Of a stretch of 55,797 bases of DNA, positions 42,137 to 51,779 are shown one piece after another. Position numbers and translations under genes: made by a program. This stretch comes from Streptomyces lycii. GTDB taxonomy: Bacteria > Actinomycetota > Actinomycetes > Streptomycetales > Streptomycetaceae. The stretch covers positions 20,444 to 76,240 of the forward strand of contig NZ_WHPN01000283.1 in assembly GCF_009735685.1 (NCBI RefSeq), written 5' to 3'. The notes under the pieces are model-generated. The model saw only the letters and a program-made list of their open reading frames with translations, searched no databases and was not told the origin of the DNA. Numbering within the stretch: the first letter of the stretch is position 1; the number at the start of each line of letters is the position of its first letter.

Positions 42137-43129
42137 ATGGCCGGCAACCGGGGCACCCGGCACTACCTGGAGCGGCGGCTCGCGCTGCTCCTCACCCTGA
42201 TCGCCCTCTCCCTCGCCGCCCTGCTCACCGGCTACCACGGCGTCCACCGCGCCCCCGGCGAGCTGCGCGGCGGCACCGCCCCCGCCATCCTGGAGACCGC
42301 CGCGGCCCGCACCGCGCTGCAGAGCGCGAACCTGGCCGCGCAGCAGAACCTGACCGGCGAACTCGCGGACGTCGTCGGCAAGGGCGAGGACTACCGCACC
42401 CAGATATCGGCCGCCGACCAGAGCCTGTCCAAGATCGTCGACCTCTCCGCGGACGCGGGGCACGGCGAGGTGCTGCCGCCCGTGCGGGGCCAGTTCAAGG
42501 CGTACACCGAGGCCGTCGACAAGGCCGCCGAGCACCGGGACGACCCCGATCTGCGCGACTTCTACCTGGAGAACGCGCAGACCATGCTGGTGCGCGAGGG
42601 CACCGGCATCCTGCACCAGCTGGAGCAGCTCCAGCGCGACCAGCAGCGGGTGATGGTGAACCGGACGTCGTTCGGCCCGGTGCTGTGGACGGTCTGGGGT
42701 ACGGCCGTGGCGGCGCTGCTCGCCCTGGCCGTACTGCTGGTGCGGACCCAGTTGTCGTTCCGCCGCCGGTTCCGGCGCCGGTACAACGTCGGTCTGCTGG
42801 CGGCGACGCTGCTGCTCGGCGCGGCGGCGCTGCCCGCCATCGGCACGTACCAGACCCAGCAGCGGCTCGACTCCGCCCGCGTCCACCTGGAGTCGGTCGT
42901 CGAGGAACAGCGTCCGGCCGAGCGGGCGCGGCGGACGAACACCGGGGAGCTGACAGAGATGCGCAAGACCATCAGGGACGCCTCGCGGCAGGTCCGGGCG
43001 GACCTGCTCGACACGGACGCGCGGGCCAGCGCCATCGACTGGATCTGGTTCGGCGGCTGCGTGACGGGGGTCCTCGTGTTCGGCGGGATGCAGATCCGGA
43101 TCACCGACTACCGGTTCCCGCGGCGATGA
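42137..43129 (+). CDS. GlnX-like membrane protein of the PknG operon
   Basis: 330 residues. One N-terminal membrane span (LALLLTLIALSLAALLTGY), an extracytoplasmic helical domain (about 35-180; TALQSANLAAQQNLTGEL, FYLENAQTMLV), then spans near 183-203, 222-240 and 303-322. This is the layout of GlnX, which links an extracellular binding protein to PknG. ATG 42137 lies 1 bp after the kinase stop, and its stop overlaps the next start (ATGA). Confidence 0.82.
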   Translation: MAGNRGTRHYLERRLALLLTLIALSLAALLTGYHGVHRAPGELRGGTAPAILETAAARTALQSANLAAQQNLTGELADVVGKGEDYRTQISAADQSLSKIVDLSADAGHGEVLPPVRGQFKAYTEAVDKAAEHRDDPDLRDFYLENAQTMLVREGTGILHQLEQLQRDQQRVMVNRTSFGPVLWTVWGTAVAALLALAVLLVRTQLSFRRRFRRRYNVGLLAATLLLGAAALPAIGTYQTQQRLDSARVHLESVVEEQRPAERARRTNTGELTEMRKTIRDASRQVRADLLDTDARASAIDWIWFGGCVTGVLVFGGMQIRITDYRFPRR

Positions 43130-44835
43130 ACGGCGGTACGGAGGGCCGGGAGACGGTCGGGGCCGACGCGACGACCGACGCCACCAGCGACGGGGCCGAC
43201 GCCACCACCGACACGACCGGCACGACCGGCACGACGGCCAACGGGACCGACGCCACCACCGACACGAGCGACACGACCGGCACGACGACCAACGGGACCG
43301 ACGCCACCACCGACACGACCGGCACGACCGGCACGACGACCAACGGAACCGACGCCACCACCGACACGACCGACGCGAGGACCGACAGGACCGACGCCAC
43401 CACCGACGCGGCCGTGCGCAACCGGCCAGCTCACTCCGCGAGTGCGCGGCCGTCCCCATCGGGGTCCGGCACCGGCTGGAGAACGCCTGCTCACGCGGCA
43501 CGCACCCGGCCCGCACACTCCGCACCTACGCGGCCCCCTCGTTCCGTACGTGCCCGGCCCGGCCCGCCCGCCCGTGTGCCGCGCCGCGCGGCGCCCCGGC
43601 GGCTCCTGCTGCTCTGCCTCGCCCTCGCGCTGGCGGTCACGGCGCTCCCGGGCTGCGGCGGCCCCACCGGCACCCAGCGCGGCGTCACCATCCTCGCGCC
43701 CTGGACCGAGGAGGAGGCGGCCGCCTTCGAAGCCCTGCTGGACCAGTTCACCGACCGCACCGGCATCGAGGTCAACTACCAGGGCACCCCGGCCCAGCGG
43801 GAGGTGCTGCTGTCCGAGGTGCAGGCGGGCACCGCCCCCGACCTGGCGGTCATCCCCGGCCCGGGCGAACTCGCCGACTACGCCCGCAACCGCGACCTGA
43901 TCCCGCTCGACGGCATCGCGGACCCGGGCGAGTACGACGAGCCGTGGCTCGCCCGTCCCGCGGGCGAGGAACACACGTACTGGCTCCCGGTGAAGGCCGA
44001 TCTCAAGAGCATCGTCTGGCACGAGAAGGGCGCGCAGCCCGAGCGGTTCGCCGACGACCCGGCCCGCTGGTGCGTCGGCATGGGCGCCGACGCCATCTGG
44101 GGCTGGCCCGGCAGCGACTGGATCGAGGACATCCTGCTCCAGCAGTCCGGCACGGACGTCTACGAGAAGTGGGTCACCGGCAAACTGCCCTGGACGTCCC
44201 CGGAGGTCCGCCGGGCCTGGACCACCTGGGGCGGGTTCCTGACGCCGGACGGCGCCCGGCGCGCGCTGCTCACCGACTACCGGGGGCCGGACGGCGGCGA
44301 CGGGCTGCTGTTCGACCCGGACGCGGACTGCGATCTCGAACACCAGGGCTCGTTCGCCCGGGTGCACATCTACCACGACCGCGCCGATGAGACCGACTTC
44401 GAACTCTCCTCCGAGATCCTGCCGCGCGCCCGCAGCTCCGCGCGTCACCGCGAGGTGTCCGGCGACTACGTCGCGATGTTCCAGGACTCGGACGAGGGGC
44501 GGCAGCTGATGGCCTTCCTGGTCTCCGCCGACACCCAGCGGACCTGGGCGGAGTCCTCCCGGACCCCGGTGTTCTCCGCCAACAGCCGCGTCACGCCCGC
44601 CTCGTACGGGGACGAGGTGGACCGGCGGATCGCCCGCGAGCTGCGGGAGGCCGACGCGCTCTGCCTCGACGCGTCGGACGCCATGCCGCCACCCGTGCGG
44701 AACGTCTTCCACCAGAAGATCCTGGAGTACCTGGCCGACCCCGGGGACGTCGACACCGTGCTGGAGGATCTCCAGCGGCTCCAGGACAGCCTGGACCCGG
44801 CGGAGACCTCCTGGCTGTCCTCGGTCTGCGGCTGA
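43126..44835 (+). CDS. Extracellular solute-binding lipoprotein (family 1), GlnH counterpart
   Basis: 569 residues from the coupled ATG 43126 (ATGA overlap). The first about 150 residues are Asp/Thr/Gly repeats and an Arg/Pro/Ala-rich stretch; only then comes a lipoprotein signal (RRLLLLCLALALAVTALPGCGG). The mature part (VTILAPWTEEEAAAFEALLDQFTDRTGIEVNY, GTAPDLAVIPGPGELADYA) is a family 1 ABC-type binding fold, whereas mycobacterial GlnH is family 3. The true start may be GTG 43576, just before the signal sequence. No permease genes accompany it, so a sensing role through the membrane protein and PknG is likely. Confidence 0.82.
   Translation: MNGGTEGRETVGADATTDATSDGADATTDTTGTTGTTANGTDATTDTSDTTGTTTNGTDATTDTTGTTGTTTNGTDATTDTTDARTDRTDATTDAAVRNRPAHSASARPSPSGSGTGWRTPAHAARTRPAHSAPTRPPRSVRARPGPPARVPRRAAPRRLLLLCLALALAVTALPGCGGPTGTQRGVTILAPWTEEEAAAFEALLDQFTDRTGIEVNYQGTPAQREVLLSEVQAGTAPDLAVIPGPGELADYARNRDLIPLDGIADPGEYDEPWLARPAGEEHTYWLPVKADLKSIVWHEKGAQPERFADDPARWCVGMGADAIWGWPGSDWIEDILLQQSGTDVYEKWVTGKLPWTSPEVRRAWTTWGGFLTPDGARRALLTDYRGPDGGDGLLFDPDADCDLEHQGSFARVHIYHDRADETDFELSSEILPRARSSARHREVSGDYVAMFQDSDEGRQLMAFLVSADTQRTWAESSRTPVFSANSRVTPASYGDEVDRRIARELREADALCLDASDAMPPPVRNVFHQKILEYLADPGDVDTVLEDLQRLQDSLDPAETSWLSSVCG
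43195..43395 (+). repeat. In-frame repeats of about 51 bp (TDATTDT-type)
   Basis: Roughly three to four imperfect 51-bp units, encoding GTDATTDT plus GTTGTTTN-like segments, at the 5' end of the binding-protein gene and upstream of its signal-peptide region. Confidence 0.8.
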
Positions 44836-44952
44836 GCCCGGCGGGCGGCCGCGGATGCCGGCACCGGCTCCCCGCCGCCGTTGGGAGCGGAGGCCGGCCG
44901 CGGGACGGCCCGTGTCGGCTTCCCGGGTCCCGCGACCGCACGCCCGCCCCGC

Positions 44953-47379
44953 TCAGCCGGTCTCCGGGCAGGGCGTGCCGCGCGGCAGTTGGTACGGGGC
45001 CGCCAGCCGGTACGTACCCGGGCGCGGCGCGTGCAGCACCGTCCACTCGTCCTCCGGCTCCCCCTCCTCCACCGGCGCCGTCTCCTCCTTGGTGACGCAG
45101 CCGTGCAGGTTCCGGAAGCCGTTCCCGGACGGGTTCACCTCCGGCGGCTCGACCCCCTCCCCCTCGCTGTTCACCAGGCCCAGCCACGGCGAGTACGGGA
45201 TGCGCAGCCGCACCGGCCCCGCCGACTTCACCGTGATCACCAGCTCGCCGGCGTCCGCGCGGCGGGCCGAGGCAGGCGGCTCGGCCAGCGGGGTGGGGTC
45301 CTCGACGGCGTACAGCCGCCAGTTGGCGTCGGACCACACCAGGTCGAGATACGGCAGCCCGGCGTCGACCAGCTCGGCCTCCCGCTCCCCGCCCTTGTCC
45401 ATCTCGCCCTCGGGCAGCACGACGTACCGGACGGCCCAGCGGCGCAGCCAGTCACGGTACTTCTCCGCGGTGAGCGAGTCGTCGTAGAAGTGCGGGTTGC
45501 GTTCCAGGTCGGCCTGCCGGTTCCAGCCGCGCGCCAGATTGACGTACGGAGCGAGCGCCGACGCCTCGCGGTGGCTGCTGGCCGGGACCACCTCGACCCG
45601 GCCCCGGTCGGAATCCAGCCGGTCCAGCCGGTCCACCAGCGGCGCCAGCTCCAGCGCCCACGCGACGTCCGGAGTGGTCCGCACGACGTCGCCGATGGTG
45701 TTGCCGATCTGCCAGCCGGTGATCACGACGAACCCGGCGACGAGCGTGTACCAGCGGCGGGAGCGCGGCACCGTCCAGGGCAGCGCGGCCAGGAACACGA
45801 CACCCGCGAAGATCAGCGAGAGCCGGGTGATGTTGCTGCCGACCTGCGAGTCGATCAGCCATGTCAGCAGCACCCCGATGCCGTAGACCCCGGACACGAT
45901 GCGCACCGTGCGCCACTCGCGGGGCACCAGGGCCACCGCGATCACGGCGGCGGCCAGCGGCAGCGCGGCGCTGAAGACGGACATCGGCTGCGTACCGGAG
46001 AACGGGAACAGCCAGGCCGACAGCCCGACCACCACACACGGCGTGACGCCCAGCGAGTACGCGGCGGGCCGCCGCCGGTCGAGGAACAGCGCCGCGGCCA
46101 CCACCCCGAGGAACAGCCCGGCCACCGGGCTGCCCGCCGTCGCCAGCGCGGACAGCAGCGCTGCCGCGCCCGCGCGCGCGAACTGCCAGGGACGGGCGCG
46201 CCAGGTGCGCGGCCAGCAGAACACCATCGCGACCGCGCCCAGCGCGAACATCATGCCCAGCCCGAACGTCACCCGCCCCGACACCGCGTTGCAGGTCAGC
46301 GCGAACGCCCCGGCCAGGGACGGCCACAGGGGGCGCTTGACGCCGCTGCTGCGCAGCAGGATGAAGGCGAGCAGCCCGCAGGAGATCGTCCCGGCGATCA
46401 TCATCGTGGTGCGGACACCGACCACGGACATCAGATACGGCGAGACGACGCTGTACGAGACGGGGTGCATCCCGCCGTACCAGGAGAAGTTGTAGGCGGA
46501 GTCCGGGTGCTTGCCGACGAACTCGGCCCAGGCGTCCTGCGCGGCCAGGTCACCGCCGCTGTTGGCGAACACCTGCACCCAGAGCAGGTGCAGTGCGGCA
46601 CCGACGACGAGGGTCACGACCACGGGGTGCGCGGCGAAACGCCGCAGCCGGAGAACGGGCCGGGGGCGGCTGTTGGGGGTGAGGCGGCTCGCGGGCCGGG
46701 GGCGGCTGTCGGATCCGGGGCGGTTCTTGGGGGCGGGGCGGCTGTCGGATCCAAGGCGGCTGTTGGGGGTGGGGCGGTTCGCGGGGTCGGGGCGGCCCGC
46801 GGGGTCGGGGCGGCCCGCGGGGTCGGGGCGGCCCGCGGGGTCGGAGGGCGCGGGCTTACCGGTGTCTCCGGGGTCTCCGGTGTCCCCGGTGTCCCCGGTG
46901 TCCCCGGTGTCGCCGATATCTCCGGGTATGAGCCGGGCGGGCTTTTCCGTGTCTCCGGGTGCGGGCCGCGACGTCGGCTTACCGGTGTCTCCGGGTGCGG
47001 GCCGCGGCGCGGGCTTCACGGCCCCGACGGGGGCGGGGGGCGCGGGCTTCCCCGTGTCGCCGGGCGGGCGGGGGCGGGGCGCCGGTATTCGGGGGGCGGG
47101 TGTCCGACGGGGGCGGGAACTCCGGTGTCCGGACCCGCCGTCGGCCGCTTCCCGCGCCGGGGCTCCGCCCGCTCCGTGTGCCGGTTCTCCGGCCGGGCCG
47201 TGTTCCCGGGCTTGGCCCGGAGCGCATGCCGGGCCGCCGCTCGTTCCGGGTATCGCGCCCGGGTCCGTACCGCGCGCCGGGGTTCCGTCCGGCCCCGGCC
47301 CCGCGGCCGCCTCCGTGCTTCCGGCCAGGTGTCCGCTCCGGCCGTCGCCCTCGGCCCGCGTCGGGTCCACGGTGCTCAC
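44953..47379 (-). CDS. Large polytopic membrane protein (GT-C/MFS-annotated type)
   Basis: 808 residues. The first about 250 are disordered with GDT and PDPAGR repeats. Next come 9-11 membrane spans beginning at HPVVVTLVVGAALHLLWVQVFA, with SWYGGMHPVSYSVVSPYLMSVVG in the first loop. A soluble C-terminal region (EVVPASSHREASALAPYVNLARGWNRQAD, VRYVVLPEGEMD) lies after the spans. Such proteins are often annotated MFS, but the first-loop aromatic/His pattern and large C-terminal domain look more like GT-C glycosyltransferases. GTG 47379 has GGGGGAGAG upstream. Function unproven. Confidence 0.72.
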   Translation of the reverse strand: MSTVDPTRAEGDGRSGHLAGSTEAAAGPGPDGTPARGTDPGAIPGTSGGPACAPGQAREHGPAGEPAHGAGGAPAREAADGGSGHRSSRPRRTPAPRIPAPRPRPPGDTGKPAPPAPVGAVKPAPRPAPGDTGKPTSRPAPGDTEKPARLIPGDIGDTGDTGDTGDTGDPGDTGKPAPSDPAGRPDPAGRPDPAGRPDPANRPTPNSRLGSDSRPAPKNRPGSDSRPRPASRLTPNSRPRPVLRLRRFAAHPVVVTLVVGAALHLLWVQVFANSGGDLAAQDAWAEFVGKHPDSAYNFSWYGGMHPVSYSVVSPYLMSVVGVRTTMMIAGTISCGLLAFILLRSSGVKRPLWPSLAGAFALTCNAVSGRVTFGLGMMFALGAVAMVFCWPRTWRARPWQFARAGAAALLSALATAGSPVAGLFLGVVAAALFLDRRRPAAYSLGVTPCVVVGLSAWLFPFSGTQPMSVFSAALPLAAAVIAVALVPREWRTVRIVSGVYGIGVLLTWLIDSQVGSNITRLSLIFAGVVFLAALPWTVPRSRRWYTLVAGFVVITGWQIGNTIGDVVRTTPDVAWALELAPLVDRLDRLDSDRGRVEVVPASSHREASALAPYVNLARGWNRQADLERNPHFYDDSLTAEKYRDWLRRWAVRYVVLPEGEMDKGGEREAELVDAGLPYLDLVWSDANWRLYAVEDPTPLAEPPASARRADAGELVITVKSAGPVRLRIPYSPWLGLVNSEGEGVEPPEVNPSGNGFRNLHGCVTKEETAPVEEGEPEDEWTVLHAPRPGTYRLAAPYQLPRGTPCPETG

Positions 47380-47866
47380 TGCGGCTCTCCCCCGGTCTGC
47401 TCGGCCCTGTTGGTCCCGGCACTTCGGGCCAGGCCGGATACCTGCGGTGCGGTCCAGCGACGCTAACACGCACCGCGGCGGCGCCCCGGTGCCCGCCGGA
47501 ACGGCGACAGGGCCCTCCGTCGGGGACGTCCCGGCCGCCCCCGGGTTGCCTCCGGTCGGGGCCGGCTGAGCCGAGCGGCCGTAACGGAACCCGGGCGGCG
47601 AACGGCCCGCGGCCCCGGTACGGAAACCCCGGTACCGGCCACGGAACCCGGCTCGTACGGCGAACCGCGGCGCGGCCCGTGCCCCGGCGGCCGGCCGCCG
47701 GCCCGCCCCGTGCTGACGGGCGGGACCGGCAGACCGGACACGGGCGGAACGGCAGACCGACCGGCGGACCGGACACGGGCGGGCCGACCGACCGGCGGAC
47801 CGGCCGACGGACAGGGGCGCACCGGCTGTCGTCGGACGGGGCTCCGTGAACGCGCGTGGGCTTCGC
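47380..47866. other. GC-rich spacer with no supported gene
   Basis: 487 bp between two minus-strand genes. It contains degenerate ACCGGCGGACCGG/ACACGGGCGG repeats around 47690-47800. Open frames on both strands lack motifs and normal composition. Confidence 0.5.
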
Positions 47867-50800
47867 TCAGAAGACGCGCGTCAGCTTCGCCCCGAAGCCC
47901 GGCTCCGCCTTGTCCTCCTGGAGCGCCACCGGAACCTTCACCTGCCCCGGTCCGCTGCCCACGGTCAGCGTGCCGACCTTGTCGCCCGCCTTCGCCTCGT
48001 GCGGCACGCTCTCCCCGTTGTCGGTGAGCGCGAGGTCGACCGACAGCCCCGGCCAGCCCACCGCCGTGACGTCCTTGGTCGCGACGAGCGCCGTCCGGCC
48101 GCCCAGACCGTCGTCCACATGCCCGACGACATCGCCCTTCGCCACGACTTTCGTGTCGATGAGCGCGGCCTGCGCGGACTCGATGAGCTGCTTGCTGACC
48201 TCGGTGACCGTGTCGATGGCGGGCACCTCGTACTGCCCCAGCGCCGCGCCGACGATCAGCTGCGTGGTGCCGCCGATCTCCTTCTCGGCCGCGAAGAGCA
48301 GGTTGCCGCCGGCGGCGGTGCTGGTGCCGGTCTTGATGCCGATTCCGGTGTACGGGATCAGCCGGTTGTAGTTCAGCTGCTTCTCGCCGTTGGAGTCCTC
48401 GTAGTACGGCTGGGCGGAGATCTCCTTGAAGACCGGGTCCTCCATCGCCGCCTTGCCCAGCTTCACCAGGTCCTTGGCGGTGCTCACGGTCGACTTGGTG
48501 AGTCCGCTGGGGTCGGTGAAGGTGGTGTTCTTCATGCCGAGGTCCTTGGCGGCGTCGTTCATCTTGTCGACGAACGCCCCCTCGTCACCGTTGCTGTCCC
48601 AGCGCGCCAGCAGCCGCGCGACGTTGTTCGCGGACGGAAGCATCAGCGCCTGGATCGCCTCGTACTGCGACAGCTTCTGGCCCTCCGTCACGCGGACGAC
48701 GGACTCCTTGTCGGCCTTGCCGGTCTCGTAGTCACGGACCGCCTTGGCGTCGACGGTGATCTGCTTGCCCTCACCGTCCCCCTTGATCGGGTGGTCGCGC
48801 AGGATGACGTACGCCGTCATGACCTTGGCCACGCTCGCGATCGGTACGGGCTTCTCCGCGCCGGAGGAGCCCAGACTGCCGAGGCCGTCGACCTCGACGT
48901 ACGCCTGTCCCTCCCCCGGCCACGGCAGCGACGGCTTCTGGCCCTTGAAGGCGTGGCTCGCGGGCACCGACAGGTGCAGCGTCGGCTCCGGCAGCGGACG
49001 AACGGTTTGTGCGATCGCGAAGATGATCAGGAGCAGCAGGACCAGCGGCGTCCAGATCTTGACCCGGCGCACCAGGGTCCGCAGCGGAGTCTCCGGCGGT
49101 GGCGGGGTGTTCGTCAGCTGCGCCAGCAGATCGAGCGGCGGAAGCGGTTGCTGCTTGGTCCGCTCGGACTCGGCGGGCCCGCCCGGCGCGACCGCCGCCT
49201 CTTCGCCCGCCCCGTGGCCGGACGCGGCGGGCAGCGGGCCGGGGGTCGCCGGAGACCGGGACCCGACGGTGGGCGGGGTGCTCGGCGCGTCGGGAACGGC
49301 CGCGGCCCCGCTGCTGCTCCTGGCGGCCCAGGACGGCGCGGCGGCGGCCGCCTTCGGGGTGCGCGGAACGCCGTCCGCCTGCTGGAGCGGTACGAACTTG
49401 CTGGTCCGCTCGGCGGGCGACCCGGCCGGCGCCCCGGTCCGGGAATCGCTCTCGGCAGACGTCTTGGCACGGCCCTGCTGGCCGGCCTTCGGAGCTGCCT
49501 TCGCGTCCGGCTCCGGGTCCGCCTTCGCGGCTGCGTTCGTGGCTGCGTTCGTGGCTGCGTTGGCGTCCGGCTCCGCGCCGGTCTTCGGGTCTGCCTTCGC
49601 GTCCGGCTTCCCGGCTGCGTTCGCGCCGGTCTTCGGGTCCGGCTTCGCGTCCGCTGTGGTGCCCGGCTTCGATGCCGCCGCCTGCGAGTCGTCCTTCGAA
49701 CCGGCCTTCGGCTTCGCGCCACCCCCGGGGAGGTCCTTGTCCGGCCGTACGGCGCGGAACGTGGTCGTCGGCCGGTCGACCGGCTTTCCGGCACCGGAGG
49801 GCGCCTCGTCCGGCTTTCCGGCACCGGAGGACGCCTCGTCCGGCGTACCGGCACCGGAGGACGCCTCGTCCGGCGTACCGGCTTCGTCGCGGCCGCCCTT
49901 TCCGGGCCGCACCCGGAACGCGGTCGTCGGCTGGTCGACGGGCTTCCCGCCGTCCCGCGCCGCCACCACGCCACCCGCAGCCCGGGCACCGCTCGCACCG
50001 GCAGCGGTTTCCTCGGACCCGGTCTCACCGGACCCGGAACCGGACTTCGAGGCCGGCTCGGCCACCCGACCGGACTCCGCGCCCGGCTCGGTCCCCGGAC
50101 CGGACTTCACGCCCGACTCCGGCTCCGGTCCGGCCTTCGCGCCCGACCCGGACTTGGCCTCCGGCTCGGGCACCGCGCCCGATTCGGGCACCGCGCCCGG
50201 TCGTGACCCGGACGGCCGTGACCCGGACGGCCGGTCCGATTCCGGTTTGCGGCGCGGCAATTTGCCGGAGCCGCTCCCGGCCGTCTCCGCGCCTTTCCCG
50301 GCGGCCTCCGCCTCTCCGGTCGGCTCGGCCCCTCCGGACGGCGTGTCGGCGTCCTCGGCGGCCTTCGCGCCACCTTCCGCAGCCGTTCCCCGGGAGCCGT
50401 CGTCGCGCAGCACGCCGAACACGGCGGTGGCGCGGTCCCGAACGGCCCCGCCGTCCCCGACTCCGCCGTCCACGACCTCGCCGTCCCCGACCTCGCCGTC
50501 GGCCTTCTCCGCGTCGTCGCCCGCCTCGTCCGTACGGCTGTCCGCCCGGTCCGCACCGGCAGACCCGCCCGCCGTGTCCGTATCGGCAGCCGCCGGGCCC
50601 GTACCGGCAACCGCGGCGTCCGTGACGGCGGTCACCCCGTCCGTAGCCGCAGCCTCAGCCTCCGTACCGGCGACCGCGGCGTCCGTGGCGGCAGCCGCGC
50701 CGGCGACCGCGGCGGGAGCCGTCCTGCCGCTGTCGGCAGCGGCCTCGTCCGCGTCGCGACCCGACTCGCCCGCCTGACCCGTCTCGGCTGTTTCGCCGGT

Positions 50801-51502
50801 TTCGTTCGTCTTTACCGTCTTTACCGTCTTTTCCGTCTTTTCCGTCACTTCCGTCTCTTCCGTCCCGGCGTCCGCCCCGCCGCCGGTTCCGGGCGACTCG
50901 ACCCTGGCCCTGCCCGCCCGGAGGCCGTCGAAGGCCGCCGTCGCGCGCCGGGCCCGCTCGGCGGCGGAACGTTCGGTCACCGGCTCCTCGGCCGCACCGG
51001 CCCCAGGCCCGTCGGTCTCGCCGGCCCCTCCGGTCTCGCCGGCCCCTCCGGTCCCGTCGGTCCGGTCGTCCTCCTCGGCGGTCGCGACCCAGGCCGCCAC
51101 GGCGGCCCGCAGCCGCGCGTCACCGCCCGCGGCGGGCCCGTCCGCCGAACCCGCCCCCGCCCGGCCGGAACCACTCCCGGCGCCGGAACCGTCACCACCC
51201 GAGGAACCCTCGGCGCCCGAGCCCCCGGCACCCGACCCCTCGGCACCCGAGCCCCCGGACTCGCCCTCCGGCTCCGCGGAACCGGAGGGGCCGGAGGGGC
51301 CGGAGGGGCCGGAGGGGCCGGAGGAACCGGAAGGCCCCGGAGCCGCGTCGTCCTCGGCGGGGTCCGGTGGCGTCACCGCCTCGCCGGAGTCCTCGCCCGG
51401 CGGCGTGGACCCGAATACGGCGAGCCGCGGATCGCGCTCGCCTCGCCCGGTCGCCCCCGACGACTTCCGCTGCTCCGACCTGTCGGGGGACTTGCCCGCC
51501 AC
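47867..51502 (-). CDS. D-alanyl-D-alanine carboxypeptidase with very long cytosolic N-terminal tail
   Basis: 1211 residues. Residues 1-810 are low-complexity (Gly/Ser/Pro/Asp/Lys-rich, many tandem units such as GPSGPSG and PDEASSGAGK). One membrane span follows (WTPLVLLLLIIFAIA, about 812-832), then a type 5 PBP domain: SVAK (Ser890), SANN and KTGTSTAAG, plus a beta-rich C-terminal domain. The catalytic part trims stem peptides outside the membrane. GTG 51502 has GGAGGAGG upstream; ATG 51517 is possible. The arrangement resembles the S. coelicolor SCO4439 locus as I recall it. Confidence 0.9.
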   Translation of the reverse strand: MAGKSPDRSEQRKSSGATGRGERDPRLAVFGSTPPGEDSGEAVTPPDPAEDDAAPGPSGSSGPSGPSGPSGPSGSAEPEGESGGSGAEGSGAGGSGAEGSSGGDGSGAGSGSGRAGAGSADGPAAGGDARLRAAVAAWVATAEEDDRTDGTGGAGETGGAGETDGPGAGAAEEPVTERSAAERARRATAAFDGLRAGRARVESPGTGGGADAGTEETEVTEKTEKTVKTVKTNETGETAETGQAGESGRDADEAAADSGRTAPAAVAGAAAATDAAVAGTEAEAAATDGVTAVTDAAVAGTGPAAADTDTAGGSAGADRADSRTDEAGDDAEKADGEVGDGEVVDGGVGDGGAVRDRATAVFGVLRDDGSRGTAAEGGAKAAEDADTPSGGAEPTGEAEAAGKGAETAGSGSGKLPRRKPESDRPSGSRPSGSRPGAVPESGAVPEPEAKSGSGAKAGPEPESGVKSGPGTEPGAESGRVAEPASKSGSGSGETGSEETAAGASGARAAGGVVAARDGGKPVDQPTTAFRVRPGKGGRDEAGTPDEASSGAGTPDEASSGAGKPDEAPSGAGKPVDRPTTTFRAVRPDKDLPGGGAKPKAGSKDDSQAAASKPGTTADAKPDPKTGANAAGKPDAKADPKTGAEPDANAATNAATNAAAKADPEPDAKAAPKAGQQGRAKTSAESDSRTGAPAGSPAERTSKFVPLQQADGVPRTPKAAAAAPSWAARSSSGAAAVPDAPSTPPTVGSRSPATPGPLPAASGHGAGEEAAVAPGGPAESERTKQQPLPPLDLLAQLTNTPPPPETPLRTLVRRVKIWTPLVLLLLIIFAIAQTVRPLPEPTLHLSVPASHAFKGQKPSLPWPGEGQAYVEVDGLGSLGSSGAEKPVPIASVAKVMTAYVILRDHPIKGDGEGKQITVDAKAVRDYETGKADKESVVRVTEGQKLSQYEAIQALMLPSANNVARLLARWDSNGDEGAFVDKMNDAAKDLGMKNTTFTDPSGLTKSTVSTAKDLVKLGKAAMEDPVFKEISAQPYYEDSNGEKQLNYNRLIPYTGIGIKTGTSTAAGGNLLFAAEKEIGGTTQLIVGAALGQYEVPAIDTVTEVSKQLIESAQAALIDTKVVAKGDVVGHVDDGLGGRTALVATKDVTAVGWPGLSVDLALTDNGESVPHEAKAGDKVGTLTVGSGPGQVKVPVALQEDKAEPGFGAKLTRVF

Positions 51503-51779
51503 CGATGCCTCCTCCATACGTGCCGCCTCAACCGTCGCGGGACGCCGTACGTCCCCACGGCGTCCCGTTCCGTCCGTCCACTCCACCAGTGTCCTGTGCG
51601 ACCGGAATGTGATCCGCCCGCCACACGGCCGCCATCCGGTTTCGTCGCCTTCCGGAGGCCGCCCCACGTGCTAGACGAGCACGACATACATATCGGTTCC
51701 AGTACAAAGTACCCAGGCACCCTCGACAGACCATTGTGAGAGGGGTCACCCTGTCAGACATCCACGCGGGGAGGCATGG

